NCBI GenBank assembly: GCA_029706075.1
Contig: JAINUG010000178.1
Span: 778,429-842,428 of the forward strand
Reading direction: 5' to 3'
Length of the DNA: 64,000 nt
Source: Aldrovandia affinis
Lineage: Eukaryota; Chordata; Actinopteri; Notacanthiformes; Halosauridae
Both the position numbers and the translations under genes were made by a program. The notes below the pieces were generated by a model. That model ran no database searches, was not told the DNA's origin, and saw nothing but the letters and a program-made list of their open reading frames with translations. Positions 33,141 to 45,562 of this stretch are shown in pieces; the stretch's first letter is position 1; every line of letters begins with the position of its first letter.

Positions 33141-34262
33141 ATCATGCCTTTGTGCCAAATCCCGGCGGCCATTCACGAGCTTAGCCCAGCACCGCCGGCT
33201 ACATCAACAAGCAGAGCCTTCTAAAGGGAGCCATCGCCGTCACTCAGCTGCAAGGGGGAAGGCGTTGTCCGTTTCTTTTCCCCAAAAACGTAACACTATT
33301 TTTTTTTACCCCCCTTTTAACTTCACTTTCTTGGGGTTGGCATGCAGGCAGGAATCGATGAAATGGCTGCACGCGGTTTATGAAACGGAAACGGAGTATT
33401 GACAGGCTTTTTGTTGTTGTCGTTATTAGTCATTTCTGTGACATTGGTGTTTATTTTGGTGCTGGTTTTTTTGGTCTTTTCATCCCTCCTTCTCTTCAGT
33501 AAAGGGTGTCATTTCTCTGTGCAGGTCCTCCTTCTCCTTGATTGGCTGTGCTCACAAACAGTGCTTAATCTGGAAGCCAATGGCCTTTCTATAAAACTTT
33601 TTTTTCTTGTGTTAAAAATACAGTTCGGATTTATTTGCGACGCTCCATATTTTTCTTTAGGGCCCCCCGGGGAGGGGGAGGGTGTTCTCAGGGGGTGTGG
33701 CCTTGTAATGACCATCTGTGCAGCAGCTACTGCATTTAAGAACAGCCCTTGATGCTCCATGAGGAGCGGTGCTGTATATATATACGCTAAGTGTTACGGG
33801 TTTGCGAAGGAAGGTTGTGTATGTGGGATGAAAAGCATATGGCCGCTCCATGTGACATGGCATCGTGAGGAAGGGAGTGGGACACGGTGATTGGAAGGAG
33901 GGGGGGGGGGGGGTGGTGGGGCTGAATTGGGTACGCAGATGTCCAATCCGTCACTGACTCGCACAAAGCCCATTCCCACACTTCAGTACAAATGTGGAGT
34001 TTACCGTTCACCACCCACCCCCCCAACAAACACGCCCATCTCCACAGTACAGCCAGTGACAGGCCAGAGCCTGTGATGTCATCTGGGAAGGTCTACTGGG
34101 ATTGGCTGACGCAGAATTCCAGAGTGCGCAGATTCAGAGAGAGAGAGAGAGAGGAGGAAGGCGGGTCCGGACCCGGGGGGGTCGTTGCTCTTGTCCGCTG
34201 CAGAACACGACACCGCCACGGGGCAAATCTCTACTGAGCAAAGGGCAGCGCACCAGCAGCGG
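33141..34262. other. Unassigned stretch
   Basis: No gene motif. A poly-G run lies near 33900 and a short GA run at about 34136-34153. Confidence 0.4.
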
Positions 34263-34745
34263 AGTGCTTTAAAAACACACACAGCTCCACCATCGCCCCA
34301 CTCTGACTGTATTAAACACACACACAGCTCCACCATCACCCCACTCTGACTGTACTCTCAGTGCTTTAAAAACACACACAGCTCCACCATTGCTCCACTC
34401 TGACTGTATTAAACACACACACAGCTCCACCATCACCCCACTCTGACTGTACTCTCAGTGCTTTAAAAACACACACAGCTCCACCATTGCTCCACTCTGA
34501 CTGTATTAAACACACACACAGCTCCACCATCACCCCACTCTGACTGTACTCTCAGTGCTTTAAAAACACACACAGCTCCACCATTGCTCCACTCTGACTG
34601 TATTAAACACACACACAGCTCCACCATCACCCCACTCTGACTGTACTCTCAGTGCTTTAAAAACACACACAGCTCCACCATTGCTCCACTCTGACTGTAT
34701 TAAACACACACACAGCTCCACCATAGCTCCACTCTGAGTGGATTA
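34263..34745. repeat. 97-bp satellite built from two diverged half-units
   Basis: CTCTGACTGTACTCTCAGTG recurs at 34344, 34441, 34538 and 34635, exactly 97 bp apart. Each unit contains two related halves ending ACACACAGCTCCACCAT, one followed by TGCTCC and one by CACCCC. About five units in total. Confidence 0.95.
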
Positions 34746-35907
34746 CGTAAAAAGACACACAGCTCCAGCTTCTCTATTGTCTGTTTCAAACATTTAGCCT
34801 GGGCCAGGTTAGGAGCTGGACGTTGGATTTCCATTTGGATTTAATTTCTCCGATTGACACTTGTGGACACGTGATGATGACTCCGTGGTCGTTTGGATGC
34901 TAATGCTCTCACTGCACTCAAAAAAATCATTTAAGTGCACTGACAGCAATTACAAAATGGAAATAAATCAATAATAAATGTAATTCAATAATTCAAATGA
35001 ATAAATAAATACAACTTTGGTTTACTGCAGCTCTCGGGTGCATCTGAACCAACACATCATTTTCGATTTTCAATTTTTCACATGTTCGTGCAAAACAATC
35101 AGAGGCCCTATATTTCTCCAGTGGCATTTAGAGCAGGCAGTTTGGGTCCTCGTGCAGTTTCAAACAGCACTGTAAGCTGGACTACAAAGGCCAATAAAGA
35201 ACAAGAAAATAAATAACCCCCCTAAATTAAAACCATTAAAAAATCCAATATCCACATAAAGCACAATATTTATAGCAATACAATTGTCATATTTACCCTT
35301 TATGTCAAAAGAGTACTTATCTTCTACAAAAAGTCATAAAAGCCACGTCCTGAATTCATAAAGACGTCGTCTAAATGTTTTCAAAAATTAATTTCTCTCG
35401 GAGCGAAAAATATTAACAACGCGGCACATGGCATCTCGATGAACCCCGCTTGTATAGACAAAACCATTCAGGATCACGGGAGAGATATTGCACAGGGGAA
35501 CTGGGTTGTGTAACGTTTAGTAAACTCTGTCCACGTAGCATAACACATTATCCATTGACTTCGACGTGACTGTTTTTCCTCTCTAAAATCATTGTAGAAA
35601 GAGTTTCCTTGGCGAACAATGTGGCAACAGTTTAGACGATAGCCAAACAATTTCTTTCTTCAAATAAGCCACTGTCAATTTTGCCACATCCAAGAGTGAT
35701 GTCCCCCACATCTAAGAGTGTACTTTGCCCAGTTGTTTGTTCTCCCTGTTATTAAGATACAGTCTGGCTTTGCACCGAGTGATCCATTACATGTTTTGTA
35801 AGCTGTGGTGCACTCTAAGGATTTTCTTCTGTTTAATTATTTCAAAGAAAAGGTCGGGAGATCAACCCCAAATTATAAACATGATTGTTTCTGCAATTTT
35901 ATTTCCG
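34746..35907. other. Unassigned AT-rich stretch
   Basis: No gene or known repeat recognised. Confidence 0.4.
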
Positions 35908-36187
35908 GCGGCCCCCAGGTGGCGTAACAGTAAAGGCACTCGCCCGGAGTGCAAGCTTCCCACCGCGGCCGGGGTACAACCTCCAGCTGTGCCAGCCCGG
36001 CCCTGGACGGGAGCGGTGATTGGCTGTTCGCCCCAGGGCCAGGGGGGAGGGAAGCCGGCAAGAGCTCGTCGCATGCAAGGTGGCTCTGTGTCGATCCAAG
36101 GGGAGGGATAGTTCAATTAGACATATGGTACAATTGGCTACAAAAATGGGAAAAAATCTGAAACAAATTAATAAAAGATTTTTTTAA
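35908..36187 (+). mobile_element. tRNA-derived SINE
   Basis: Head GCCCCCAGGTGGCGTAACAG then GGCACTCGCCCGGAGTGC, as at 2688. Body GATTGGCTGTTCGCCCCAGG as at 28001. Tail AATTGGCTACAAAAATGGG plus A-rich end. It links the 2688 and 28001 variants into one family. Confidence 0.75.
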
Positions 36188-37026
36188 AAGGTTCCTGTTC
36201 CCACACAGTCATCATGGTTACCATAGCATCATCCACAAAGAGCAGAGCTTTACTATGGCAACCTTATCGCCAAGCAATGTAACCTGTACCTCGACTGCTA
36301 ATCATGTGGATAGGCCCAAGTGATGGCTGAACATTTTGCATATTGATCAAATGTTTTCGCTGGCAGTAATTGGTCATTTGGTAATTTATGACCAATCTCG
36401 ATATGTTCGAGTGTTCTTTGGGGACTCGCGTTATTGTTTTGGCACACACGCACCTTGCACGTGTAGGCAAGTGTGCGTCAACTGCAGCGCTGTGCAGTCG
36501 GTGTGAAATCATTCACTGCCAGTACAGGTGTGTGATGGCGTGTCTCACCTGCTTACCCTGTTGCCCTTTGACCTCTCCGTTGATTCGTTTGAGGCGTGCA
36601 ACAGTCTCGGTCACCCATTCTGCAGATCTATGTCACAGCATCCTGCATGTGAGCCCAGAGGTGCACACTGATGCCATTTAAGGGTTCTGTAGAACAAATG
36701 AGCCTGAATATTGTTCTTTCACATCTCTGACTAAAGGAGTGACATTGTGCAAATTCAACGATGTCACTCAAATATATCAAGATTGGTCTTCATGCATTAC
36801 CAAATTGATCAAACTGCCAGCAAAGACATTTTTATCAATATGCCAAATCTATTTGCTTTTATTTGTTTTCTAAGAACATAGTGATTTTATTTGGTACGAA
36901 TATAAATATGTATATATCTGTTGAATAATAAGGTAACATTTAATATTTAATATTTAGATTTTTTCCTTTATTTATTAAGGTAATATATCTCTTTTATACA
37001 GCTTTCTTTGCTCATCTTTATCAAGA
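36188..37026. other. Unassigned stretch
   Basis: No gene motif. AT-rich from 36830. Confidence 0.4.
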
Positions 37027-37103
37027 GTGTGAATAATTTGGGAGGGTACTGTATACATATATATATATATATATATACAGTACTCTCCAAAATTATTCAC
37101 TTT
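37027..37103. mobile_element. Back-to-back Tc1-like terminal repeats around a TA microsatellite
   Basis: GTGAATAATTTGGGAGGGTA then CTG ends at 37051. Its inverse CAGTACTCTCCAAAATTATT then CAC starts at 37078. They are separated by TA-rich sequence (37052-37077), so each terminus abuts a TA. This may be two elements inserted next to each other or one palindrome. A related end is at 51534. Confidence 0.65.
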
Positions 37104-37989
37104 GACCATTCCTGATGTGGTGGAGCTGAAAGTCACAAACATTTACTGGGACACATGTAATGGGAGCTCACGTGCACATATTTGAAGGGACATCAAAGAT
37201 GCCTCAGCAGATTTTGGGTTCTTGTTCTTTCCTGTTTTCCATTTTGCCTGTTTCCACTTACATAATTCCTGCACACTAAGCACTTTCCAAACGAATCAAC
37301 CACACATATGTTAAATGCATGCACGGGGCAGTATGTCACACTGTCTGTTTTCTTTCCTTTGATCAGGCCACAGGCCTCTAGAGCCTGGACATCTCAAGGA
37401 GGATGTGGGCGTCAGGAGGGGGTGGCACGGTCGGATCGGTATCTACGTGAAATATACCTTGAAAACATTGAACACGGATGTGACTGTAATCTATGTGACA
37501 GGGTGTCTTGGGTCACCTTAACTCCGGGGAGTGAAGGCGGGTCACCCTTCATCTGTGGTATGGGCTCGTCCTAGATTTCCTCTGAACCCTTAAGGGCGGG
37601 GTTTCGTCTGGCCCGAGTGTACCAACTGTTCAACCTAAAGGTGATCATGGCCCGGGGTATAGGGTGACCAGAAGCACATCAAAGAGATATGTACGTAAAT
37701 ACATAAGATTTATGCAAATGTAGTCATCGTGCCATACACTGGTGGGAGGGCACGGCAGGGGAGGGGGCGGGAAGATTCCACCGACGTTTCTATAATAATT
37801 TGAGGAAGAGATTAAGTGTTTTGGGAGACCTCGATGGCTCTCCCTGTGTGTTAAATAAACGTCTGTGTTCCACCTGCGGCTGCTTTCTCATCTCTCCGAG
37901 TCCTGGGGTAAACTTTGGGGATCTCTCAGGCCCGCACCATTTCCTCCGTACTGAATCTTTGAAGATCCTTCAGATCCTTCAGTCTGCAC
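37104..37989. other. Unassigned stretch
   Basis: No gene motif. TTAAATAAACGTCTGTGTTC near 37851 resembles a poly-A-signal context, possibly from an old LTR, but this is not supported further. Confidence 0.35.
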
Positions 37990-38290
37990 CTGTGTGTGCT
38001 CTTCAATTCAAAGCACAAAGTCTGGAGACCGAGATGGCCATTGCAAAAAGAGTCATTTTGTGGTGAGTTAACCATTTCTTGGTTGATTTTGAGGCATGCT
38101 TGGGATCATTGTCTCATGCATTCGCAGACCGAGTTTCAACTTCCTGGCAGAGCGAGCCACGTTTTTGAACAAAATGTTTTGGTACTTGCTGAGGTTCATG
38201 ATTCCAAGAGCCCCAGGACCAGTAGATGTGAAATAATCCCATAACATAAACGATCCAGCACCTTATTTTTACACCAAACCTACTGCTGGT
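37990..38290 (-). pseudogene. Tc1-like transposase fragment
   Basis: The + strand phrases TTGGGATCATTGTCTCATGC, AACTTCCTGGCAGAGCGAG and TTGGTACTTGCTGAGGTTCA are the antisense of the Tc1 transposase core: the block between the GxxMVWGCF motif and the catalytic QxD motif. Many stops are present. No terminal repeats are identified. Confidence 0.65.
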
Positions 38291-38710
38291 GTTCCAAGAG
38301 TACTAAATGGTGTTTTTTATTTGTAAAAAAACCAACCCACCATTTAGTTATTTGTAATTAATTAATAAAAAGCTTTAGAGATGTTTTTTGAATTTGTGTG
38401 CGAGTATTTTGTGTTGATCGGTGGCAAGAAATCCCAAATGAATCCGTTTTGATTCTTTGAACTCTCTGTTTATATGAGGTGTGTGTTTTTACACCTCGTC
38501 CCTGGTTCAGAGGAAGCTGGATACGAGCTCGTAAATGTGACTTCCTGTTGTTTCTCACCCCAGGGGAGCCACGGACTGAAGCCATGTCTTGATTTCTTCA
38601 GCGCAGCGCTCACTCAGACACACTGAATTAGGGCGGTTCTCCAGGGCCCTTCTGCGTGAGGTTAGCTCTCAGAAATAACGCGAGCGCATTACAGGCACGT
38701 AAACTAGATA

Positions 38711-38797
38711 CAGGTGACCCAAACTCAGAGCAGGTAGAGGGACACAGGTGACCCAAATTCAGAGAGCAGGTAGAGGGACACGGGTGACCCAAACTGT
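38711..38797. repeat. Short tandem repeat, about 35 bp, 2.5 copies
   Basis: Units of the form GGTGACCCAAACTCAGAG then AGCAGGTAGAGGGACAC. Confidence 0.85.
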
Positions 38798-39339
38798 GGA
38801 GATGTCTAATACAAACTAATACTATGCTGTAGCCTTTTTTTTACAGTAACAACAAAGTTACTGTACTTGGATTTCCCTCAAGAGTACACGCACACGCACA
38901 GTTGAGACTTCCTCTGCTTCCAACATTTGCCTGAAATGAACGACTGATTTCTGTAACATCTCTAGTGTTTACATGGACAATGTATACACTTCTGACACAA
39001 CCGATGAGTGTCAGCCAAGAGAAAGACACAAACAAAGCCCAGCTCCGCCCACCACCCCTCATTTACCGGGCCAATCAGGTGGTCTATGCTGAAGGAGGGG
39101 CTTGAGGAAGGCTTTACATGGACACGTGTGATTGGTCTGCTTGGGGCCATCGTGACGGAACCCCACTGCAACACTCTTTGTGTGTAAACATGGAAACAGC
39201 CGCAGGCTGTGGGTTTTAGTGATGATATGGTTTAATCACTGATGCGGGTGATGTAAGAATGTTATTTATTTAAACAGTAATACAGTGCATTTAATTTAAT
39301 TCACAATCTGTTGTATCGTTCGTTGTCTTGTGTGCTTTT

Positions 39340-39440
39340 AACTGTCTGTTATATGTAAGGTTGTCATAGAAACTGAGAACTTGTTCTCAACTGACCTACT
39401 TGGTTAAATAAAGAGAATAATTATTATTATTATTTGTTAT
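39340..39440 (+). mobile_element. Dispersed repeat 3' end
   Basis: AACTGAGAACTTGTTCTCAA then CTGACCTACTTGGTTAAATA and AAG, followed by ATT repeats. From memory this is a common 3' end of fish interspersed repeats. No body is recognisable upstream. Confidence 0.45.
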
Positions 39441-39592
39441 TTATTCTGTACTTGTGTACACTGCCTGCATTTTTTATGCTGATATATAGTTACAATGTTG
39501 TTGTTATATTTAATGATGAATCAGACTTAAAGAGAGAATGAATGAATGAAAGGTAAATCCTAATATACAGTAGGTGTGTTGCAATAAAACTC

Positions 39593-39676
39593 AAATCAAA
39601 GTGAGCACAAACTGTGACATCATCAAAAGTTGACTGCAACCTTTGATCATGTCACAGTTTGTGCTCACTGTGATTT
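39593..39676. repeat. 84-bp near-perfect hairpin
   Basis: AAATCAAAGTGAGCAC.. is answered by ..GTGCTCACTGTGATTT. The arms are about 40 bp with three or four mismatches, including a 21-bp perfect core ending CTGTGACAT. The loop is about 4 nt (GTTG-ACTG-CAAC). Candidates are a tiny foldback MITE or a transcribed hairpin RNA. Confidence 0.9.
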
Positions 39677-41150
39677 CTGACAAAGCCACACATTGTATAA
39701 AATAAAGGACAGTTCTGCAGGAATGGAAACAATCCCAAGCTCTGCTATTGTTTTGCCTCACTTGGACATTCAGTTACAGAATGCAAAAATGCCAATGACT
39801 AAAAGTGAGGTGCTTCAATTAAATGTACACGCAACTCGATAGATTCTAGATAGATGATAGATTGTTAGATAGACTGTAGATTATGATAATAAAAATGGAC
39901 AATTTATTGAAACAATCACATCAAAGTTCAAAGGCTACTTAATGTAAAAACAAAACACCAAAAAATAAAATAAAAAAGTGAAAACAACATTATAGCCTAA
40001 TAGTCATCATTTTTAAATCTTATAATAATCCAAAAGTATCATTACTGAAGATTTGTCTGTCCGGTTGTGCCTGAATATGAGAAGAGCCAATAATCTTTTC
40101 ATGCCTCTACAGGAAACTTTATACAGAGAAAAGAACACAAAAAGCACATGGAGAAGGAAGACAAAAAAAAGTATGCTATCAAACTATGCTATTGAACTAT
40201 GCTATAGATTTTTCAATAGCAAGCCAGTAGTTTTTCAGTAGTAGTTTTCCATAATAAGCCAGTACAGATCTGCTCAGGTGTACAGTATAGATGCACGGAT
40301 TACCTTTCTCCCTGTAAAACAAACATCAAAAAAAAAATGTTCCCTTGAAGCTGGGACACCTCTCCTCGTGTACAGCACGCCTTTTGTTGACGCTCTGAGC
40401 GGGCGGCTGGATCCCCGCACATTCCACATTTGTGCTGGTTGATCCTATTGTGTTTCTGCGTCACCACGCGTCGTCCCCCGCACATAAAGACCGTCTGGCC
40501 CCCAGCTTAAATATTGCAGCAAAACTCAAAACTAACCATCAGACCAAATTCACTCACATCTGCTCAGTGGTGCGACAGGGGCGGAACGGTGCTTTAGGTG
40601 GGAGAGGGAGAGGGAAAGAGTTCACTTTGCACTGTAGGGTGCCAAGAGGAAGGGGACTCGACCGCACTGGAGCTCTCACTGTGGCAAGTTTCCCATTCGA
40701 TGGCATTAAAAACTAATATTGCTGTTTCAGATGGATGCTTTAACTGGAGTTTTTTGGGGGAGAGTTTTTGCATTGAAACTGTTTGTTGCCTGTTCAATTG
40801 ATCGGAGATCACCTATTTTTTTTTGCATGTGCTCTTGTGGCGGTAATGTTGCTTTGACTTAAAAAGAGAAAGGGAGGCAAGCAAGGCAGCAGGGAAGATT
40901 GTTGTTTCCTGTTTTCAGCGAATGGCTTACCACCAAGGCTACGTTCGCTTATAGCAAAACAAAACTTTGTCAGCTTGTGTTCTGTAGTTGCTATTTTACT
41001 TGTCGTAATCTGTTTCAGTGCCACCTCTGACAGAGCGATGATGCATTCGCTAAAAAACTAAACGATTCAATCGACAGCTAAGCAGGGATTTATTTGTATT
41101 TCTTGCTTGCCTGATTTTTAATGTCCCCCCATCCCCTTCTCCTGCCTCTA
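39677..41150. other. gja8 upstream region, no feature fixed
   Basis: About 1.5 kb upstream of the gja8 coding exon, AT-rich at 39880-40060. A noncoding first exon and promoter of the connexin gene would be expected upstream of the acceptor, but none can be placed with confidence. Confidence 0.4.
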
Positions 41151-41154
41151 GCAG
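41121..41154 (+). promoter_or_regulatory. Probable splice acceptor of the gja8 coding exon
   Basis: A pyrimidine tract (CCCCCCATCCCCTTCTCCTG) runs into CCTCTAG at 41151 or CTAGCAG at 41154, 16-19 bp before the gja8 ATG. Vertebrate connexin genes usually have a noncoding first exon and one coding exon starting just before the ATG. This fits that plan. Confidence 0.7.
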
Positions 41155-41169
41155 TGATAACCGTGGACC

Positions 41170-42300
41170 ATGGGCGACTGGAGCTTCTTGGGGAACATCC
41201 TAGAGGAAGTGAACGAGCACTCGACGGTGATCGGCAGGGTGTGGCTGACCGTGCTCTTCATCTTCCGCATCCTGATCCTGGGCACGGCGGCCGAGTTCGT
41301 GTGGGGCGACGAGCAGTCCGACTACGTCTGCAACACGCGGCAGCCCGGCTGCGAGAACGTGTGCTACGACGAGGCCTTCCCCATCTCCCACATCCGCCTG
41401 TGGGTGCTGCAGATCATCTTCGTGTCGACGCCGTCGCTGGTGTACGTGGGCCACGCCGTGCACCACGTCCACATGGAGGACAAGCGCAAGGAGCGCGAGG
41501 AGGCCGAGCTCAGCCGCCAGCAGGAGATGAGCGAGGAGCGCCCGCCGCTGGCGCCCGACCAGGGCAGCGTGCGCACCACCAAGGAGACGGGCACCAAGGG
41601 CAGCAAGAAGTTCCGCCTGGAGGGCACGCTGCTGAGGACCTACATCTGCCACATCATCTTCAAGACCCTGTTCGAGGTGGGCTTCGTGGTGGGCCAGTAC
41701 TTCCTGTACGGCTTCCGCATCCTGCCCCTGTACCAGTGCAGCCGCTGGCCCTGCCCCAACACGGTGGACTGCTTCGTCTCGCGGCCCACCGAGAAGACTG
41801 TCTTCATCGTCTTCATGCTGGCGGTGGCCTGCGTCTCGCTCTTCCTCAACTTCGTGGAGATCAGCCACCTGGGCCTGAAGAAGATCCGCTTCGTCTTCCG
41901 CACGCAGCCGGGGGGCCGGGGCGGGGAGGGGGCGGCGCCGGGCCTGGAGAAGGGCCCGGCCCCCGTGGTCGTCTCCCCCACCCACGGGGCCAAGGACTAC
42001 AAACTGCTGGAGGAGGACAGGCCGGCATCGCGCCCCTTCCACCTGATGGAGGCCCTCGACGAGCCGGGGCCCGCGGGGAGCGTGTCCAAGGTGCGCGACG
42101 AGACTCTGCCCTCTTACGTTCTGACCACTGAGCCGGAAGGGGAGGTGGAGGTTCTGCAAGACGAGGAGGAGGAGGAGGAGGAAGATGAAACTGTCATCGA
42201 CGCGGAAATGGAGGCCACAGACACGATAGAAGACACCAGGCCTCTCAGCAGTTTGAGCAAAGCCAGCAGCAGGGCCAGGTCAGACGATTTAACGGTATGA
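41170..42300 (+). CDS. gja8: Gap junction alpha-8 protein (connexin 50)
   Basis: A 376-residue connexin in one exon. Six subunits form a hemichannel, and two hemichannels dock as a gap junction passing ions and metabolites; gja8 serves lens fibre cells in vertebrates. The N-terminus begins [19 protein letters not shown], as in mammalian connexin 50. Four membrane segments lie at about 21-41, 75-97, 155-180 and 209-230. Loop 1 has C54-x6-C61-x3-C65 and loop 2 has C190-x4-C195-x5-C201, the canonical docking cysteines. The cytoplasmic loop (98-152) contains [13 protein letters not shown]. The tail (231-376) has YKLLEED, an acidic tract (331-340) and ends [14 protein letters not shown], matching the gja8 C-terminus. 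This separates it from gja3. It is shorter than the roughly 433 residues of human GJA8 because the tail is reduced. Third positions are strongly GC-rich. The start is the only ATG compatible with the family. Teleosts often keep two paralogues; a or b cannot be decided here. Confidence 0.97.
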   Translation: MGDWSFLGNILEEVNEHSTVIGRVWLTVLFIFRILILGTAAEFVWGDEQSDYVCNTRQPGCENVCYDEAFPISHIRLWVLQIIFVSTPSLVYVGHAVHHVHMEDKRKEREEAELSRQQEMSEERPPLAPDQGSVRTTKETGTKGSKKFRLEGTLLRTYICHIIFKTLFEVGFVVGQYFLYGFRILPLYQCSRWPCPNTVDCFVSRPTEKTVFIVFMLAVACVSLFLNFVEISHLGLKKIRFVFRTQPGGRGGEGAAPGLEKGPAPVVVSPTHGAKDYKLLEEDRPASRPFHLMEALDEPGPAGSVSKVRDETLPSYVLTTEPEGEVEVLQDEEEEEEEDETVIDAEMEATDTIEDTRPLSSLSKASSRARSDDLTV

Positions 42301-42335
42301 GCCTGAGAGACGGCCGCAGGGCCAACAGTCCCCTG

Positions 42336-42340
<5 letters not shown>

Positions 42341-42378
<38 letters not shown>

Positions 42379-42380
42379 CA
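42341..42380 (+). repeat. GA microsatellite in the gja8 3' UTR
   Basis: (GA)n with one AAAG interruption, starting about 40 bp after the gja8 stop. Confidence 0.95.
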
Positions 42381-43189
42381 GAGCCTCAATGAACCAAATT
42401 TAACGCCTGGCTATTTACTTCTGCCAAAGAGGATGGCATTTTAAACGACACATGCCCCGAAATGGCTGTGCAAGGCTAAGAACACTGGAAATGTCGAAAC
42501 CACGATAAACTTTTATTATATCCAGTAGCATTCTTTGTGGATAATTTACTTATTAAGTGAATTTTAAAAAGTTTAAAAAGCAAAAGGTGGCTGTTTCAGT
42601 GCAAATATGGGGGGGAGGGGGGAACAAAACTGTTTTATTTCATGAAAAGCAAGGTGTAGTTTTTAAAAATCCCATCTTTTTTATTGGGAGAGTTTAATGG
42701 TACTATATCAGTGGTGATGTTTACATTTGTTTGGTTTAAGCCGTTTTGGCAAAGTGTCTTATTTTAACACCTTAAACTGATGTTTTATCAGTGGGGGGGG
42801 GCTACTCTATAATGAACAGGGTAACAGTAATGAGCGTGCACGTGTTAAAATATACTCACCTCACCCATACATCGATTTACAACAAATTAACCTGATTTAA
42901 GCCAGTGTATAAACATTATCATACAAACAAAGACGAGAAACCAATGGGCCACTTCCCTACGTGTCGTGTTTGTTTTCGAAAGGCTCATGCGCACACAAAC
43001 CTGCGCACCCCCGATAACGTTTCCTTACTATTATTTTTTTCTTCTTCTTTTAAAACAATTTTATAGATAACCGTTTGAACCATGGAAACTACCATCCGCC
43101 AAATCCTTTTCTCTTCCCCCCTGTACAAACAGCCAGCATACTGATAAAGATCGTGCCCAATCAGCACAAAGTATTGTTGAACTAAAGAC

Positions 43190-43195
43190 AATAAA
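43190..43195 (+). terminator. Candidate poly-A signal for gja8
   Basis: AATAAA followed by an A-run and a T-rich region. It lies about 890 bp after the stop. Other AATAAA hexamers at about 43593 and 44055 are equally possible. Confidence 0.25.
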
Positions 43196-45385
43196 AAAAA
43201 CGCTCTCGCTACTGAAAACGGGCATCCTTGACAATGTTGTAAAGAAAACTAGAAAGAACAAAACATTTTTTACTTGATATGCTAATTATCTGATTGCATG
43301 TATTTTCTTTTTTCTCACCCAATATATTAAAACAATCTTTTTTTTTATGTAGAAGCGATGTGGCGTTAAACTCAAATAAGCCTATAATCATACGGCATTT
43401 TAGTCTCTTCAAAGACACATTTTTTAACGGATTATTTGAATTAAACAGGGACAAAGCGAACCAGCAAACAGAAACAAATACAATCTACAAACATATTTTT
43501 GAAAGTTATTTTCCTATTTATTATGTATAATTGTTATTTGCCGATCTTTACCCACTTCGGCTCTCAAACATTATAGATGTACACATGAAAGTTGAAATAA
43601 ACAAACGAATTACTGTAAATAGAGGCAAAATGGTAGCAAAAAGTTAAACAAGACTATGTAATATACATGCATCCTGTGTAATGATATTGTGCTGTTAAAA
43701 GCTTTAAATGACAGTTATTTGTATAGAAGATTTCCTTCTGTATCCTATTAGATTGTTTTTGACAGTCAGAGTAGGCTGTACTACTCAATTGAACGGATGA
43801 GAGATGAAACTTTGCCCTCGCTGAACAGTTGCTCTCGCGCACAGTAAAGCAACAACAGTTCACAGCAATGTTCAGTATTGCCCCAAACACTTTCTGTTCC
43901 CGTTTGAATTACTGGGGAACTGATCAACTTCCTTATTACAAGTGCCTCAATAAAAGTGCTTCTTCTGATACTGGTATAAAAGGTACTAAAATATTTTATG
44001 TTATAATAATATATTATAATATTGATACGATTATATATTATTTTATTGTGTAAAATAAAGTATTTTAAAGTATTTTATTGGGGGAAACAATGCCATATGC
44101 TGTATTAGTTTTTTTCTGGCTCTCTCAAAATCAATGTTTTTTCATTTCTGTTGAATTCATGTTGCTCGTGTTATTGTTTTTTTCTCTCCATTATTACTGT
44201 TTCCACATTATTTACAAACAATAATTCCGTTTCCAAACACTGTTGTAACTGAGGAAAAATACTTGTGTCTCTGGGAGTTGTGTATTTTATTTTTATTTTT
44301 TATTTTGTATTGCAGTCATTTTTATGCAAACACTCACTCTGCCCACCCTGTGTGTTTTACATGTGTCTCTCTTGCCTACTAAGTGCCTCCAATTGCCTGT
44401 CTTAACTAGTCCAGCAAATTAGTGTTCAGTTAGTCTGCGTCATTCGTTTAAAAAAAATGTATGTGGGGGTTACAAAATGCTCATTTGCATATCTTCGAAC
44501 CTCGTAAAAAAAAGTTTAAATGATGGAGACAACCGACCGTGAGATGCATCGCACCAAAGTTTATGCATTGTCCTGTCTAATCCTGAGCCTTACAACATTT
44601 TAAAAATCAGCAACAGAGGACTGCTCTGCAGACAGTATTACCACAGAACGTACCCGTTTCTATTCTCCCCGGTTTCTTTTTTTGGACATAATAAATACGA
44701 AATACATAAAGTTTGAAAGGGAGGTTTAGCCTACTGTAGCAACATTTAAGAGAGTTGCAAAAACAGCTTCTTGTAAACCAGAGCCGGCGGCTTGGCTTTT
44801 CTCCCTGATACACATCATGTCTCCTGCAATCTTACACTAGCTACTGCTCCGCCACAGAGCCAGAACAAACGGACATTAAATGTTATACACTTTTCACTAC
44901 ATAATTTAGACAATTACTTTTCTATAAACGACAACGCTCTTACAGTTACAAACAAACGAACAACAAAGCGCCCTGATCCCAAGTCTCCTCGGTTTGCACA
45001 CCCTGTAACTGTCCCAAACTGTCTGTTTTCTTACTTTTTTCTTCTCCCTCTCATAAAAAAAGAGAACAATTTCAGTCTAAAAAGAAACAAAAACGTTTTA
45101 CTAACTTGTAGTCTTCTTTGCTCATAGTTGTTTGAAAACTGTGAACGCAACCAATAAAAGGTCAAGTGTGGTCAATTTATGCATCCCTCTCATTTCTGCA
45201 TGGCACACGGACACACAGAAAGGCACAGACGGGATACTGACAGCATATCCACCCTGCAGCACTGACCCTGAAACACCTCCACCCTACACGTCCACCCTGT
45301 AGTACCCACGACAACCCTGCACCAGGACAGTCTGTGTCTCACGCTCCAGGGTCTATAGAATGACTTGAGCTAACACGACATATTC
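43196..45385. other. Unassigned AT-rich stretch after gja8
   Basis: May include the distal 3' UTR of gja8. No second gene, RNA gene or classified element recognised. Confidence 0.4.
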
Positions 45386-45562
45386 ATTACAGGCATTTAG
45401 CAGATGCTCTTTTCCAGAGCAACTTACACAGCTGGATACTTTACTGAAGGAAGTGAGGTTAAGTACCTTTGTTTAGGGTACAGAGGCAGTGCCCTACCTG
45501 GGAATTGAAGCCTACAACCTTTGTATTACAAGCCCAGTTCCCTAACCATTATACTACACTAG
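45386..45562 (-). mobile_element. V-SINE-like element, minus strand
   Basis: On the minus strand: head CTAGTGTAGTATAATGGTTA, B-box-like GGCTTCAATTCCCAGG, core CTAAACAAAGGTACTTAACC and tail TTGCTCTGGAAAAGAGCATC. The GGATA loop is GGAAA here. Confidence 0.85.

Noticed and set aside
37490..37900. A second LTR element
   Set aside because: Only an AATAAA context and GC-rich sequence are suggestive; no paired terminal repeats or primer site were seen.
41121..42159. Overlapping long ORFs in other frames and on the minus strand of gja8
   Set aside because: High third-position GC removes stops in the other frames. They are Arg/Ala/Leu/Pro-rich and have no family motif.
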